Source: Streptomyces longispororuber
GTDB lineage: Bacteria; Actinomycetota; Actinomycetes; Streptomycetales; Streptomycetaceae
DNA length: 64,000 bases
Direction of reading: 5' to 3'
Assembly (NCBI RefSeq): GCF_024448165.1
Contig: NZ_JAMOLN010000006.1
Location: forward strand, 1 to 64,000
Shown here one piece after another: positions 42,151-50,382 of the stretch. The position numbers and the translations under genes are program-made. The number at the start of each line of letters is the position of its first letter. Within the stretch, counting starts at the first letter, position 1. The notes under the pieces are model-generated. The model was not told where the DNA came from, made no database searches, and saw nothing but the letters and a program-made list of their open reading frames with translations.

Positions 42151-42534
42151 ATGACCGACCACACCCGCAGCACCACCCCCGTGCACGGCTACGGGCCCAC
42201 CGCGGTGGGCGTGACACTCAGCGCTTGCGCCGCACAGGACGCCGCGACGGTCTTCGCGGTGCTCTGCGCGGCGTACGAGACGGACCGCGGCCCCGACGAC
42301 CGGCCCGCCGAGGACGCGACGGTCTGGCTCGCGACGGTCGACGTCACACCCGAGGCCCCCCGCCCCGCGCCGGCCCTGTTGACGGCCCCCGTCACGGCGG
42401 ACCTCCAGGGCGGCCACGACGCCCTGGACCACCTCCGCGCGACGCTCGACGCGGCGTTCGAGGTGACGGAGACCTCCGCCACCCCCGGCGACCAGGAGCA
42501 CGTCGTGGAACTGCGCCTGACGGGCCGCGGCTAG
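42151..42534 (+). CDS. Small protein of unknown function
   Basis: 127 residues; ATG with GGAGAGG about 10 bases upstream. Composition is Ala/Thr/Asp-rich, with 'DAATVFAVLCAAYETDRGPD' and 'ALDHLRATLDAAFEVTETSA' as helix-like parts. No membrane segment, signal or known domain. Follows the PrmC-related gene by 72 bp in the same direction and converges with the DUF4230 gene. Confidence 0.6.
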   Translation: MTDHTRSTTPVHGYGPTAVGVTLSACAAQDAATVFAVLCAAYETDRGPDDRPAEDATVWLATVDVTPEAPRPAPALLTAPVTADLQGGHDALDHLRATLDAAFEVTETSATPGDQEHVVELRLTGRG

Positions 42535-42569
42535 CGGACCGGCAGGCGCAGTCTCCCGCACCGCCCGGG

Positions 42570-43217
42570 TCAGGCGGCTTCGTACGACACCCGCACCTTC
42601 TCGAACCCGAGGGACTTCAGCAGCCCCCGGAGCATCTCGGTGGTGTTGCGCTCGGCCCGGCCGGTCAGATCGCTGTCCCGCGCGGCCTCGCCGATGTGCC
42701 GTGCGGCGAGCTCCCGCACCGCACGCTCGTCGTTCGGATTGTCCGAGAACAGGTCGCCGAGCCGGTCGAGCAGCCCGCGCTGCTTCGACACGGCGTAGGA
42801 ACGCCCGGTGTCGAGCGCGGGACGCGCGAGCCGCGCGTGCGGCAGCCGCAGCGTCGCCGACGTGCGGTCGCCGTTCACCCGCACGTCCCCGTCGTCGACC
42901 TTCCCGAGATCCACGTACGCGTCCACCGAACCGGCCCCGACGTACAGGGTCCGGGTCCCGCGGATCGCGTCCGGCAGATACTTGGAGTCCTTCTCCAGGT
43001 CGACCACGACCTGGAAGTTCCCGGACGCCGCGTCGTAACGGCTCAGATCCCGCACCGACTTGAGCAGCGCGGGTCCCGACCGGTCGTGCGTCTCGGTGCC
43101 GAAGACGCCGTCGAGCCTGTTCAGCAGACGCAGTCCGGTGAAGACCAGCGCCAGCACGACGACGAGCACCACCACGGCTTTTGCCCACCGGGGCAACAGA
43201 AGAGCCCTCGACCTCAT
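42570..43217 (-). CDS. DUF4230-domain membrane-anchored protein
   Basis: 215 residues. One transmembrane segment at residues 12-29 ('AKAVVVLVVVLALVFTGL'), then an extracytoplasmic domain of DUF4230 type ('SVRDLSRYDAASGNFQVVVD', 'GTRTLYVGAGSVDAYVDLGK', 'ATLRLPHARLARPALDTGRS'; fragments shortened). The family is of unknown function. GGAGG lies 7 bases before ATG. It is downstream of the ribosomal-protection gene by 48 bp, same strand. Confidence 0.8.
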   Translation of the reverse strand: MRSRALLLPRWAKAVVVLVVVLALVFTGLRLLNRLDGVFGTETHDRSGPALLKSVRDLSRYDAASGNFQVVVDLEKDSKYLPDAIRGTRTLYVGAGSVDAYVDLGKVDDGDVRVNGDRTSATLRLPHARLARPALDTGRSYAVSKQRGLLDRLGDLFSDNPNDERAVRELAARHIGEAARDSDLTGRAERNTTEMLRGLLKSLGFEKVRVSYEAA

Positions 43218-43265
43218 GAGGGAAACCTCCTTCCCATGGAGGTCGGGTTCCACCGTATCCGCTGA

Positions 43266-45173
43266 TCACGCCTTCGGCAGCGACCCCGGTGCCCGCACGG
43301 GCCGGTCACCCGACACCCGGGACCACCACACCCCCTCGCCGCGCGTGAGCCCCGGCAGCGCCAGTTCCACCTCGCGCACCCGGCGTGCCGTCAGCTCCCC
43401 GGTGACCACCCACGACTCGGTGCCGCCGGTCGTCTCCCCGAACTCGGCGCCCAGGGAGGCGAGATGGGCGGTCACTGGCGCGAGCGCGTCCAGGGGCACC
43501 TCCACCTCGAAGGCGTGGACCGGCTCGTAGACCTGCGTCCCGGCCCGCTCCACCGCCTGCCGCAGCACCATCGCGGTCACGGTGCGGAAGTCACCCGCCA
43601 CGCTGACCGGCGAATCGAACCCCGAGCGGATCAGGGTGACGTGACAGTCCGTCACCGGCCAGCCAGCCGGGCCGCCGGCCCCGGCCAGCGTGGCGTGCAC
43701 CGTGTCCTCGATCGCCTGGTGGAACGCCCGGGGGAGCGCGCCCAGTTCGGTCTCGTAGGAGAAGACGCGGCCCGAGCCGTGCGGGCCGGGACCGACGCGC
43801 AGGCCGACCGTCGCGGGCAGCCCGGTCACGCTGTGCCGGCCCATCTCCTCGACCGCCTCCCCCGTCCCCACGGGCCGCTCCACGCAGCGGACGCGGGTCG
43901 GTTCGAAGACGGCGTCGATGCCGAACTCGTCGGCGAGCGTGGCCGCGACGACCTCCTTCTGCACCTCCCCGTAGAGGAGGAGCGACGTCGCGCCGTCGGA
44001 CGCCGGCCGGGCGTGGATCAGTGGGTCCTGGTCGGCGAGTTCGAGGAGGGCGGCGCGCAGTGCGGCACCCTGGCCGGGGCGCACCGCCCGGGCCACCGTC
44101 TCCAGGGTCGGCGGTGCGAACCGGGCGCGCCCGTCGCGGAGTTCGCCGAGTCGGTCGCCCACGCGGAGGCCCGCGACGCCGCGCACCTCGGCGATCTGGC
44201 CGGGCCCCGCGACGTCACCACCGGCACCGACGACCCGCATTCCGGTGATCCGCCCGGCGATCCGCTCCGTCCCGCCCTCGGCGTCCCGGCGCAGGAACGT
44301 CGTCTTCTGCCGGGCCCGCACCTCGCCGTCGTACAGGCGCAGGGAGCCGATCCGCTCGCCCGCGGGTCCGCGCCGCACCGCGAACACGGTTCCGGACGGC
44401 AGAGCCGAGGCGTCCGCCTTCCCGGCGGGCGGCACGAACTCCCGTACCGCGTCGATGAGTTGGCTGACGCCCTGCCCGCCGATGGCGGAACCGAACAGGA
44501 CCGGGTGGACCGCCCCGTCGGCGGTCCGCGCGGTCAGCGCGGCCCGCACCGTGGCGGTGTCCGGCGCAGGACCGTCGACCAGGGCCGCGAGGATCGAGTC
44601 GTCCACCTCGGCGAGGGTCTGCGCGGCCGACGCGTCCAGCGGGCGCGGCAGGACCGTGGCGTCCGGCGTGCCCGCGCCCCGTACGTCGGCGAGCGGCACC
44701 ACGTGCGGGGTGAGCCTGCGCCGGATGTCGTCGAGCAGCGGAGCGACCCGGGCGCCCGCCCGGTCGATCTTGTTCACGAACACGAGCGTGGGCAGCCCGA
44801 GTCGCCGCAGCGTCTTGAGCAGCACGCGCGTCTGCGCCTGCACGCCCTCCACCGCGGAGATCAGCAGGACGGCCCCGTCGAGCACGTCGAGGGCCCGCTC
44901 GACCTCGGCGATGAAGTCGGAGTGGCCGGGGGTGTCGATGAGGTTGATCTGGGTGTCGCCGACGGTGAACGCGGCGACGGCCGTGCGGATCGTGATGCCG
45001 CGCTGCCGCTCGATCGCGCCGGTGTCGGTACGGGTGTCGCCGCCGTCGACGCTGCCGAGCCGGTCGATGGCCCCCGTGTCGAACAGGAGCCGCTCGGTGA
45101 GGCTGGTCTTACCGGCGTCGACGTGGGCGAGAATGCCGATGTTCAGGGTCGTGCGTGCCTGCGGGGTCTGCAT
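43266..45173 (-). CDS. Otr(A)/Tet(M)-type ribosomal protection GTPase
   Basis: 635 residues, full length for the family. GTPase motifs: G1 'AHVDAGKTS', G2 region 'RQRGITIRTA', G3 'DTPGH', G4 'NKID'. The five-domain EF-G-like layout continues with 'FGSAIGGQGVSQLIDAV', 'LYGEVQKEVVAATLADEFG' and a domain IV/V end. These proteins displace tetracycline from the ribosome; Streptomyces homologues such as Otr(A) protect the producer, and many non-producers carry one as well. The ATG has only a distant GAGG, whereas a 43-codon leader frame with a strong ribosome site overlaps its start, so expression may be set by attenuation or coupling. Confidence 0.92.
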   Translation of the reverse strand: MQTPQARTTLNIGILAHVDAGKTSLTERLLFDTGAIDRLGSVDGGDTRTDTGAIERQRGITIRTAVAAFTVGDTQINLIDTPGHSDFIAEVERALDVLDGAVLLISAVEGVQAQTRVLLKTLRRLGLPTLVFVNKIDRAGARVAPLLDDIRRRLTPHVVPLADVRGAGTPDATVLPRPLDASAAQTLAEVDDSILAALVDGPAPDTATVRAALTARTADGAVHPVLFGSAIGGQGVSQLIDAVREFVPPAGKADASALPSGTVFAVRRGPAGERIGSLRLYDGEVRARQKTTFLRRDAEGGTERIAGRITGMRVVGAGGDVAGPGQIAEVRGVAGLRVGDRLGELRDGRARFAPPTLETVARAVRPGQGAALRAALLELADQDPLIHARPASDGATSLLLYGEVQKEVVAATLADEFGIDAVFEPTRVRCVERPVGTGEAVEEMGRHSVTGLPATVGLRVGPGPHGSGRVFSYETELGALPRAFHQAIEDTVHATLAGAGGPAGWPVTDCHVTLIRSGFDSPVSVAGDFRTVTAMVLRQAVERAGTQVYEPVHAFEVEVPLDALAPVTAHLASLGAEFGETTGGTESWVVTGELTARRVREVELALPGLTRGEGVWWSRVSGDRPVRAPGSLPKA

Positions 45174-45240
45174 GGATGGTCGAGTCCTCGAAAACGATGG
45201 TCCGGCGGGGTCGCTGAACTGCTTCGAGGAATCGGCGCAT
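45109..45240 (-). CDS. Candidate leader peptide overlapping the ribosomal-protection gene start
   Basis: ATG 45240 has AGGAG 6 bases upstream, far better than the ribosome site of the GTPase gene itself. The 43-codon frame reads through the GTPase ATG in another frame and ends at a TAA (45111-45109) about 64 bases inside that gene. Its last part is Arg/His-rich ('HRHSRPRRRR'). Tet(M) genes use a leader peptide, so a ribosome-stalling control is plausible. Coding status is inferred from the ribosome site alone. Confidence 0.4.
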   Translation of the reverse strand: MRRFLEAVQRPRRTIVFEDSTIHADPAGTHDPEHRHSRPRRRR

Positions 45241-45309
45241 TCCGTTCTCCTGCTCCGGCGAGGGCTGTGACCCGCCTATGGTGCGCAGCGGGTCACCGGC
45301 CCGCGCAAC

Positions 45310-45744
45310 TCAATTTCCCGCACGGGTGAACCGGCGCACGTACCGCTTCTGCCAGGGCGTCTCCACGGCGTGCCGGTCGTAGTGCTCGCGCACGTACGCG
45401 ACCGCCTCCGGCGCCGGCACGCCGTCCAGGACCGCGAGGCACGCGAGCGCCGTCCCGGTCCTGCCGCGCCCGCCGGCGCACGCCAGCTCCACCCGCTCGT
45501 CGGCGCACCGCCGCCACGCCTGGTCCAGCACCGTGCGGGCGAGCGCCGCGTCGGCCGGCAGCCGGAAGTCCGGCCAGCGCAGCCAGGCCGACTCCCAGTC
45601 GGTGGGCGGCGGCGGGGATCCCAGGAGGTAGATCCCGTACGCGGGGGACGGGCCGGGCGGCAGCGGTCGGCGCAGTCCGCGCCCTCGCACCAGCCGTCCG
45701 GAGGGCAGCCGCAGTACACCGGGTCCGGCCGCGTCCCACGTCAT
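45310..45744 (-). CDS. Protein-tyrosine/dual-specificity phosphatase-like protein
   Basis: 144 residues. The P-loop 'ACAGGRGRTGTALACLAV' has C-x5-R (Cys followed by five residues and Arg), as in the phosphatase superfamily, but the usual His before Cys is Ala. The upstream 'DWESAWLRWPDFRLP' may hold the general acid loop. The ATG overlaps the TetR stop (ATGA), so it is co-translated with that regulator. Substrate unknown. Confidence 0.8.
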   Translation of the reverse strand: MTWDAAGPGVLRLPSGRLVRGRGLRRPLPPGPSPAYGIYLLGSPPPPTDWESAWLRWPDFRLPADAALARTVLDQAWRRCADERVELACAGGRGRTGTALACLAVLDGVPAPEAVAYVREHYDRHAVETPWQKRYVRRFTRAGN

Positions 45745-46361
45745 CGGAGCTCCTGGGCGGCCGACAGGAGGAACGCCGCGAGGCGCCGCGCCCGGCCGAA
45801 GGCGTCGGGGAACACGTCGAGCCCGTCCGACACCAGCGCGCCCTCGTGCAGCAGCATCAGCGAACGGCCCAACTCCCGTGCCGCGTCCGGTGACACGTCC
45901 TGCGCCAGGCGGGTGAACAGCTCCAGCATCCACTGCTTCTGCCCGGTGATCACCGCGTACGCGGGGTGGGCGGGATCGCTGATCTCGGCGTGCGCGTTGA
46001 CCATGCTGCAGCCCTTGCCGCTGTGCTCGGCCGTCCACTCCCGGGAGGCGTCGAAGACCGCCAGCACCCGGTCGACGGGGGAGAGCCCGGCCGGATCGTG
46101 ATGAGCGGCGAGGTAGGCGCGCCAGCGGGCGTCCCGGGTGGCCAGGTAGTCGACGACGATCTGCTCCTTGGAGCCGAACCGGTCGTAGAGCGTCTTCTTC
46201 GTGACGCCCGCCTCCGCCGCGATCAGGTCCACGCCCACGGCGTGGATGCCGCGCTCGTAGAACAGCCGTGACGCCGTCTCCAGGACGCGGCGCGCGGCCG
46301 GGGTGAGGTCGGGGCGGTCCGGCTCGACGGCCGGCGGGGCTGAGCTCGTCGTCGTACGCAT
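45741..46361 (-). CDS. TetR-family regulator facing an EamA exporter
   Basis: 206 residues from ATG 46361. HTH at about 20-66: 'RRVLETASRLFYERGIHAVG', 'IAAEAGVTKKTLYDRFGSKE'. The C-terminal domain contains 'GKGCSMVNAHAEISDPAHPA', seen in the AcnR/YsiA-like group of TetR proteins. It controls, by position, both the divergent EamA gene and itself through twin operators at 46371-46415, and is coupled to the phosphatase gene. Confidence 0.9.
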   Translation of the reverse strand: MRTTTSSAPPAVEPDRPDLTPAARRVLETASRLFYERGIHAVGVDLIAAEAGVTKKTLYDRFGSKEQIVVDYLATRDARWRAYLAAHHDPAGLSPVDRVLAVFDASREWTAEHSGKGCSMVNAHAEISDPAHPAYAVITGQKQWMLELFTRLAQDVSPDAARELGRSLMLLHEGALVSDGLDVFPDAFGRARRLAAFLLSAAQELR

Positions 46362-46370
46362 ACTCCCAGA

Positions 46371-46415
46371 GTAAACCGATCTGTATAGTGAGGTCATGTA
46401 GACAGATCTGTATAC
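46371..46415. promoter_or_regulatory. Twin TetR operators between the TetR and EamA genes
   Basis: GTAGACAGATCTGTATAC (46398-46415) is an 18-bp near-perfect palindrome around AGATCT; GTAAACCGATCTGTATAG (46371-46388) is a second copy, 27 bp away and matching at 14 of 18 positions. Both occupy the 83-bp divergent spacer between the TetR and EamA starts, the ideal place for simultaneous repression of both promoters. Confidence 0.8.
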
Positions 46416-46444
46416 CCGAGGTGCCCCGAGGTGGTGGCCGCACC

Positions 46445-47413
46445 ATGAACGTCCTGCTGTCCGTCGGCTTCGTCGTGACCTGGAGCTCCGGCTTCATCGG
46501 AGCCAAGCTCGGCGCCGGCGAGGCCAGTGCCGTGACCACGCTCATGTGGCGGTTCCTGCCGCTCGCGCTCGTACTCGTGGCTGTCGCGGGCCGCACCTGT
46601 CTGCGCACCCTGTCGGCACGCGACCTGGGGCGGCAGGCCGTCGTCGGCGCCCTCTCGCAGAGCGGATACCTGCTGACCGTCTACTACGCCATCCAGCTCG
46701 GCGTCTCCAGCGGCACGACCGCGCTCATCGACGGCACCCAGCCGCTCGTCGCGGGCGCACTCGCCGGACCGTTGCTGCGGCAGTACGTCACCGCCCGCCA
46801 GTGGCTCGGCCTCTGCCTCGGCGTGGCCGGGGTCGCCGTCGTCACCACCGCCGACGCGGCGGCGGTCACGGGTGTGGCCTGGTGGGCGTACGCGATCCCG
46901 TTCCTCGGCATGCTGTCGCTGGTCGCGGCCACGTTCGTGGAGAGCCGCTCGCCCACCCGCGTCGAACCGCTGGCCGCGCTGACCGTGCACTGCGCCACCA
47001 GCGCCGTCGTCTTCACCGGCCTGGCCGTCCTCGTCGGCGGGGTCGCGCCGCCCGCCGCGCCCTCCTTCTGGCTGGCCATCGCCTGGCTGGTGGGCCTGTC
47101 GACGTTCGGCGGCTACGGCCTGTACTGGCTCGTGCTGCGCCGGCGCGGGCTGACCCAGGTCAACACCCTGATGTTCCTCATGGCGCCGGTGACCGCGGTG
47201 TGGGGAGCGCTGATGTTCGGCGAGCCGTTCGGCGTACGGACCGTGCTCGGTCTCGGACTCGGCCTCGCGGCCGTCGTGGTGGTGCAGCGCGGCGGACCCG
47301 GGCGACGGCCCGGGGCGGACGCCCGCGGGCCGTCGTCGACCGACTCCGTTCCGCCATCCGTTCCTGCGTCCGGGTCTCGCGAGCGCTCTTCGCCGCCGAG
47401 CCCGTGCGCATGA
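46445..47413 (+). CDS. EamA/DMT-family transporter under TetR control
   Basis: 322 residues from ATG 46445. Ten transmembrane segments; 'VVTWSSGFIGAKLGAGEASA', 'ALIDGTQPLVAGALAGPLL' and 'FLMAPVTAVWGALMFGEPFG' are typical EamA signatures. The last about 40 residues are low-complexity Pro/Ser-rich and may be read-through into DNA with another history. Divergent TetR and paired operators indicate ligand-inducible export. Confidence 0.85.
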   Translation: MNVLLSVGFVVTWSSGFIGAKLGAGEASAVTTLMWRFLPLALVLVAVAGRTCLRTLSARDLGRQAVVGALSQSGYLLTVYYAIQLGVSSGTTALIDGTQPLVAGALAGPLLRQYVTARQWLGLCLGVAGVAVVTTADAAAVTGVAWWAYAIPFLGMLSLVAATFVESRSPTRVEPLAALTVHCATSAVVFTGLAVLVGGVAPPAAPSFWLAIAWLVGLSTFGGYGLYWLVLRRRGLTQVNTLMFLMAPVTAVWGALMFGEPFGVRTVLGLGLGLAAVVVVQRGGPGRRPGADARGPSSTDSVPPSVPASGSRERSSPPSPCA

Positions 47414-47495
47414 GGCCGAGGGCGATCGCGGTGCCCATGATCAGGTTGTGCGTCGCGAGCGAGGGCCGGCTGCCGGAGAAGCGCACCGCCCGGGT

Positions 47496-48653
47496 TCATC
47501 CCTCATGTGTCCCCGTGGTGACCAGGTGCGCGTTGGGGCGCACGGCCGCCTCGGCGAGCTCCGGGACCTCCGCGACGACGACGCCCGCCTGCGCCAGCAC
47601 CCCGATGCCGTCCGCGCCCGGCACGAACGTGTCGGGCTCCCGCCACGCCGTCACCACCCGGCGGACACCCGCGTCCACGATCAGCCGCGCGCACGGCTTC
47701 GGCCGGGACGCCCGGCGGGCACACGGCTCCAGGCTGCTGTAGACCGTCGCCGTCGCGAGGCGCGGCTCGTCCGCCGGCAGCTTGGCGAGCGCCGCTTCCT
47801 CGGCGTGCACGACCGGGTCGCCCGCCTCCCGGGAGTGCCCCCGCGCGAGCTCCGTGCCGTCGGCCGCCACGATCACCGCGCCCACGCTGAAGGCGGTCCG
47901 GGACGGCGGGCAGTCCGCGGCCAGGTCGCAGGCGAGCCGCAGCCAGTGCCGGTCCGCGGCGGTGGCCGCGCCCGTGGTGCCGGGCACCGTCGGCGCGTAC
48001 CGCGTCACGACGACGTCGCCGACCCGCTCCGTGTCCAGGACCCGCATCCGGCTGCGCGGGCCGCCCGGATACGCGCCGGGCCCGAACAGGCGCGGCGCGT
48101 CCGGCTCGCCGACCACCAACGGCGCGACCGCGAGCCGCAGTTCGTCCGCGAGGCCGAGCTGCAGCAGCTGCGTGTGCACCCGCGCCCCGCCCTCGACCAT
48201 CAGCCGGTGCACCCCCCGCGCGCCCAGGTCGTCGAGCAGACCGGCCCAGTCGACGGCCGGGCCGAGGGCCACGACGTCGGCCACCGCGCCCACCCGCTCC
48301 CGGGCGAGCGGCGCGCCCGAGTCCGTCGTGTACACGAGCCGCGCGCCGCCCGTCGTCCAGAACGGGTCACCCGGATCGAGGTCGCCGGACGCGCTGACCG
48401 TCACCTTCAGCGGATACGCGGGCAGCCCGTCCGCGACCCGCTTGGCGCGCCGCTCCGCCGAGTTGACCAGCAGCCGCGGCCGGTCCGCGCGCAGCGTCCC
48501 CGCCCCGACGAGGATCGCGTCGTGCGCCGCCCGCACCGCGTCGACCCGGTCGAAGTCCGCCGCGCCCGACAGCAGCAGCCGCTCGGGACCGGTGTCGTCG
48601 AGGCACCCGTCGAGCGAGACGGCGGCGGACAACAGCACGTGGGGGCGGGACAT
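47496..48653 (-). CDS. RibD-like fusion in reversed order: reductase then deaminase
   Basis: 385 residues. N-terminal half is the RibD/DHFR-like reductase ('LSAAVSLDGCLDD', 'AILVGAGTLRADRPRLLV', 'HRLMVEGGARVHTQLLQLGL', shortened). C-terminal half is a cytidine-deaminase-fold domain: zinc ligands in 'VVHAEEAAL' and 'SLEPCARRASRPKPCARLI'. Bacterial RibD has deaminase first and reductase second; this order is reversed. It could catalyse the two early riboflavin steps or act on another pyrimidine or nucleoside. No riboflavin gene adjoins it. Confidence 0.85.
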   Translation of the reverse strand: MSRPHVLLSAAVSLDGCLDDTGPERLLLSGAADFDRVDAVRAAHDAILVGAGTLRADRPRLLVNSAERRAKRVADGLPAYPLKVTVSASGDLDPGDPFWTTGGARLVYTTDSGAPLARERVGAVADVVALGPAVDWAGLLDDLGARGVHRLMVEGGARVHTQLLQLGLADELRLAVAPLVVGEPDAPRLFGPGAYPGGPRSRMRVLDTERVGDVVVTRYAPTVPGTTGAATAADRHWLRLACDLAADCPPSRTAFSVGAVIVAADGTELARGHSREAGDPVVHAEEAALAKLPADEPRLATATVYSSLEPCARRASRPKPCARLIVDAGVRRVVTAWREPDTFVPGADGIGVLAQAGVVVAEVPELAEAAVRPNAHLVTTGTHEG

Positions 48654-48690
48654 GGCGACTCCGTGACCGGTCGGGAGGTACGCCCCGACC

Positions 48691-49698
48691 CTACCGAGCC
48701 GCCGGCGGCGTGCCGTCACCGAACGGTCTGCCGCCCAGCCGCTCCCGCCCGTGCGGGGTCAGCCAGCCCGCCGGATCGGGGCCGAGCGGCACGATGCCCG
48801 TCGGGTTGATGCCGCGGTGCACCTCGTAGTAGTGCCGCTTGATGTGGTCGAAGTCGACGGTGTCGCCGAAGCCGGGCGTCTGGAACAGGTCCCGGGCGTA
48901 CGCCCACAGCACCGGGGCCTCGGTCAGCTTGTTCCGGTTGCACTTGAAGTGGCCGTGGTAGACCGCGTCGAACCGGACGAGGGTCGTGAAGAGGCGGACG
49001 TCGGCCTCGGTGATGGTGTCCCCGACGAGGTAGCGCTGCCTTGCCAGGCGCTCCGACACCGTGTCGAGCCGTGCGAACACATCGCGGTACGCGTCCTCGT
49101 ACTCGCTCTGCTTCGTCGCGAACCCGGCCCGGTACACGCCGTTGTTCACGTCCCGGTACACGCCCTCCATGACCTCGTCGATCTCCGCGCGCAGCGGCTC
49201 CGGGTAGAGGTCGGGCGCGCCGGGCCGGTGCAGCGCAGTCCACTCGGTCTCCAGGTCGAGCGTGAGCTGCTGGAAGTCGTTCGTGACGAGCTTGCCGGAC
49301 GGCACGTCGACGATCGCGGGCACGCTCACCCCGCCCGGGTAGCCGGTCTCCCGGGCGTCGTACGCCTCGCTGAGGTAGCGGATGCCGAGCACCGGGTCGC
49401 GGTCGTCCGGATCGAGCGTGAAGCGCCAGCTGCGGTCGTCCTGGATCGGGTCGGTGACCGCCAGCGACAGGGCGTCCTCCAGGCCGAGGAGCCGCCGCAC
49501 GACGAGGGCGCGGCTCGCCCACGGACAGGCGAGGCTGACGACGAGCCGGTACCGGCCCGCCTCCACCGGCCAGCCGTCCGCCGCGTCGGCCGTGATCCGG
49601 TCGGCGAAGTGGCTGCGGGACCGCTTGAAGCTCTTCTTCCCGTACGCGGCGTTGCCCGCGTTCGGGTCCTCACCGGCCGTGCCTTCGGTGTCGTCCAC
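48691..49698 (-). CDS. Glutathionyl-hydroquinone reductase-like GST-family protein
   Basis: 335 residues from GTG 49698 with GGAAGGAG 5 bases upstream. The thioredoxin-like domain carries the active site 'SLACPWASRALVVRRLLGLE' (shortened) with the CPWA Cys. The C-terminal helical domain ('RYLVGDTITEADVRLFTTLVRFD', shortened) and 'HYYEVHRGINPTGIVPLGPD' (shortened) match the YqjG/PcpF group. Actinobacteria use mycothiol instead of glutathione, so the physiological thiol may be mycothiol. No partner gene is adjacent. Confidence 0.88.
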   Translation of the reverse strand: MDDTEGTAGEDPNAGNAAYGKKSFKRSRSHFADRITADAADGWPVEAGRYRLVVSLACPWASRALVVRRLLGLEDALSLAVTDPIQDDRSWRFTLDPDDRDPVLGIRYLSEAYDARETGYPGGVSVPAIVDVPSGKLVTNDFQQLTLDLETEWTALHRPGAPDLYPEPLRAEIDEVMEGVYRDVNNGVYRAGFATKQSEYEDAYRDVFARLDTVSERLARQRYLVGDTITEADVRLFTTLVRFDAVYHGHFKCNRNKLTEAPVLWAYARDLFQTPGFGDTVDFDHIKRHYYEVHRGINPTGIVPLGPDPAGWLTPHGRERLGGRPFGDGTPPAAR

Positions 49699-49860
49699 AG
49701 GGGCTCCTTCCAGAGTCGGACGCGGGGCGCGCACCCGGGTGGCGCGTCTACGAGCCTGCCCGTCCCGCGCGCCGCGCACCACCACGCCGGAGGCGACTGT
49801 CGGTGGCCGGTGAGAGGCTCGGACCCGGACAGAGCAGACGCAGCGAGGGAAGGCACGGGC

Positions 49861-50382
49861 ATGACGACCACCACCGGCAGCCATCTCACCCTGGACGACG
49901 GCCGACCCGCCGTCCGGCTGAGCCGCACCTACCAGCGGCCCGTCGAGCGCGTGTGGGCGTACGCCAGCGACCCGGCGGAGCTGGCGCACTGGTTCCCCTC
50001 GACGTTCGACGTCGACGCGCTGGTCCCCGGCGCCACGATCCGCTTCTTCGACGACCCGAACATGCCGGAGTCGACCGGCACCGTCCTCGTCGCCGACGCC
50101 CCGCACCACCTGGCGTACAGCTGGGGCGGCGACGAGCTCCGCCTCGACGTGACGCCGGCGGGCGACGGCGCCACCCGGCTCACGCTCACGAACGTCCTGG
50201 AGAGCGCCGACGCCGCCGCGCGCAACGCGGCGGGGTGGGAGGTCTGCCTGGCCGCCCTCGACGCGGCCGACCGGGGCGAGAAGCCCGACGGGGCCGTCCC
50301 GTGGAAGGCGTACTACGACGCCTACGTCGCGGCCGGGTTCCCGTCCGGCGCCCCGGTCCCCGGCATGGACGACCTGACATGA
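49861..50382 (+). CDS. SRPBCC (AHSA1-like) protein
   Basis: 173 residues. 'RTYQRPVERVWAYASDPAEL' then 'HWFPSTFDVDALVPGATIRF' and 'LAYSWGGDELRLDVTPAGDG' follow the Bet v 1-like AHSA1 family, a hydrophobic ligand-binding cavity fold; some act with ArsR regulators or as dehydratases. Its 3' end overlaps the convergent PAS-LuxR gene by about 60 bp. Confidence 0.88.
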   Translation: MTTTTGSHLTLDDGRPAVRLSRTYQRPVERVWAYASDPAELAHWFPSTFDVDALVPGATIRFFDDPNMPESTGTVLVADAPHHLAYSWGGDELRLDVTPAGDGATRLTLTNVLESADAAARNAAGWEVCLAALDAADRGEKPDGAVPWKAYYDAYVAAGFPSGAPVPGMDDLT

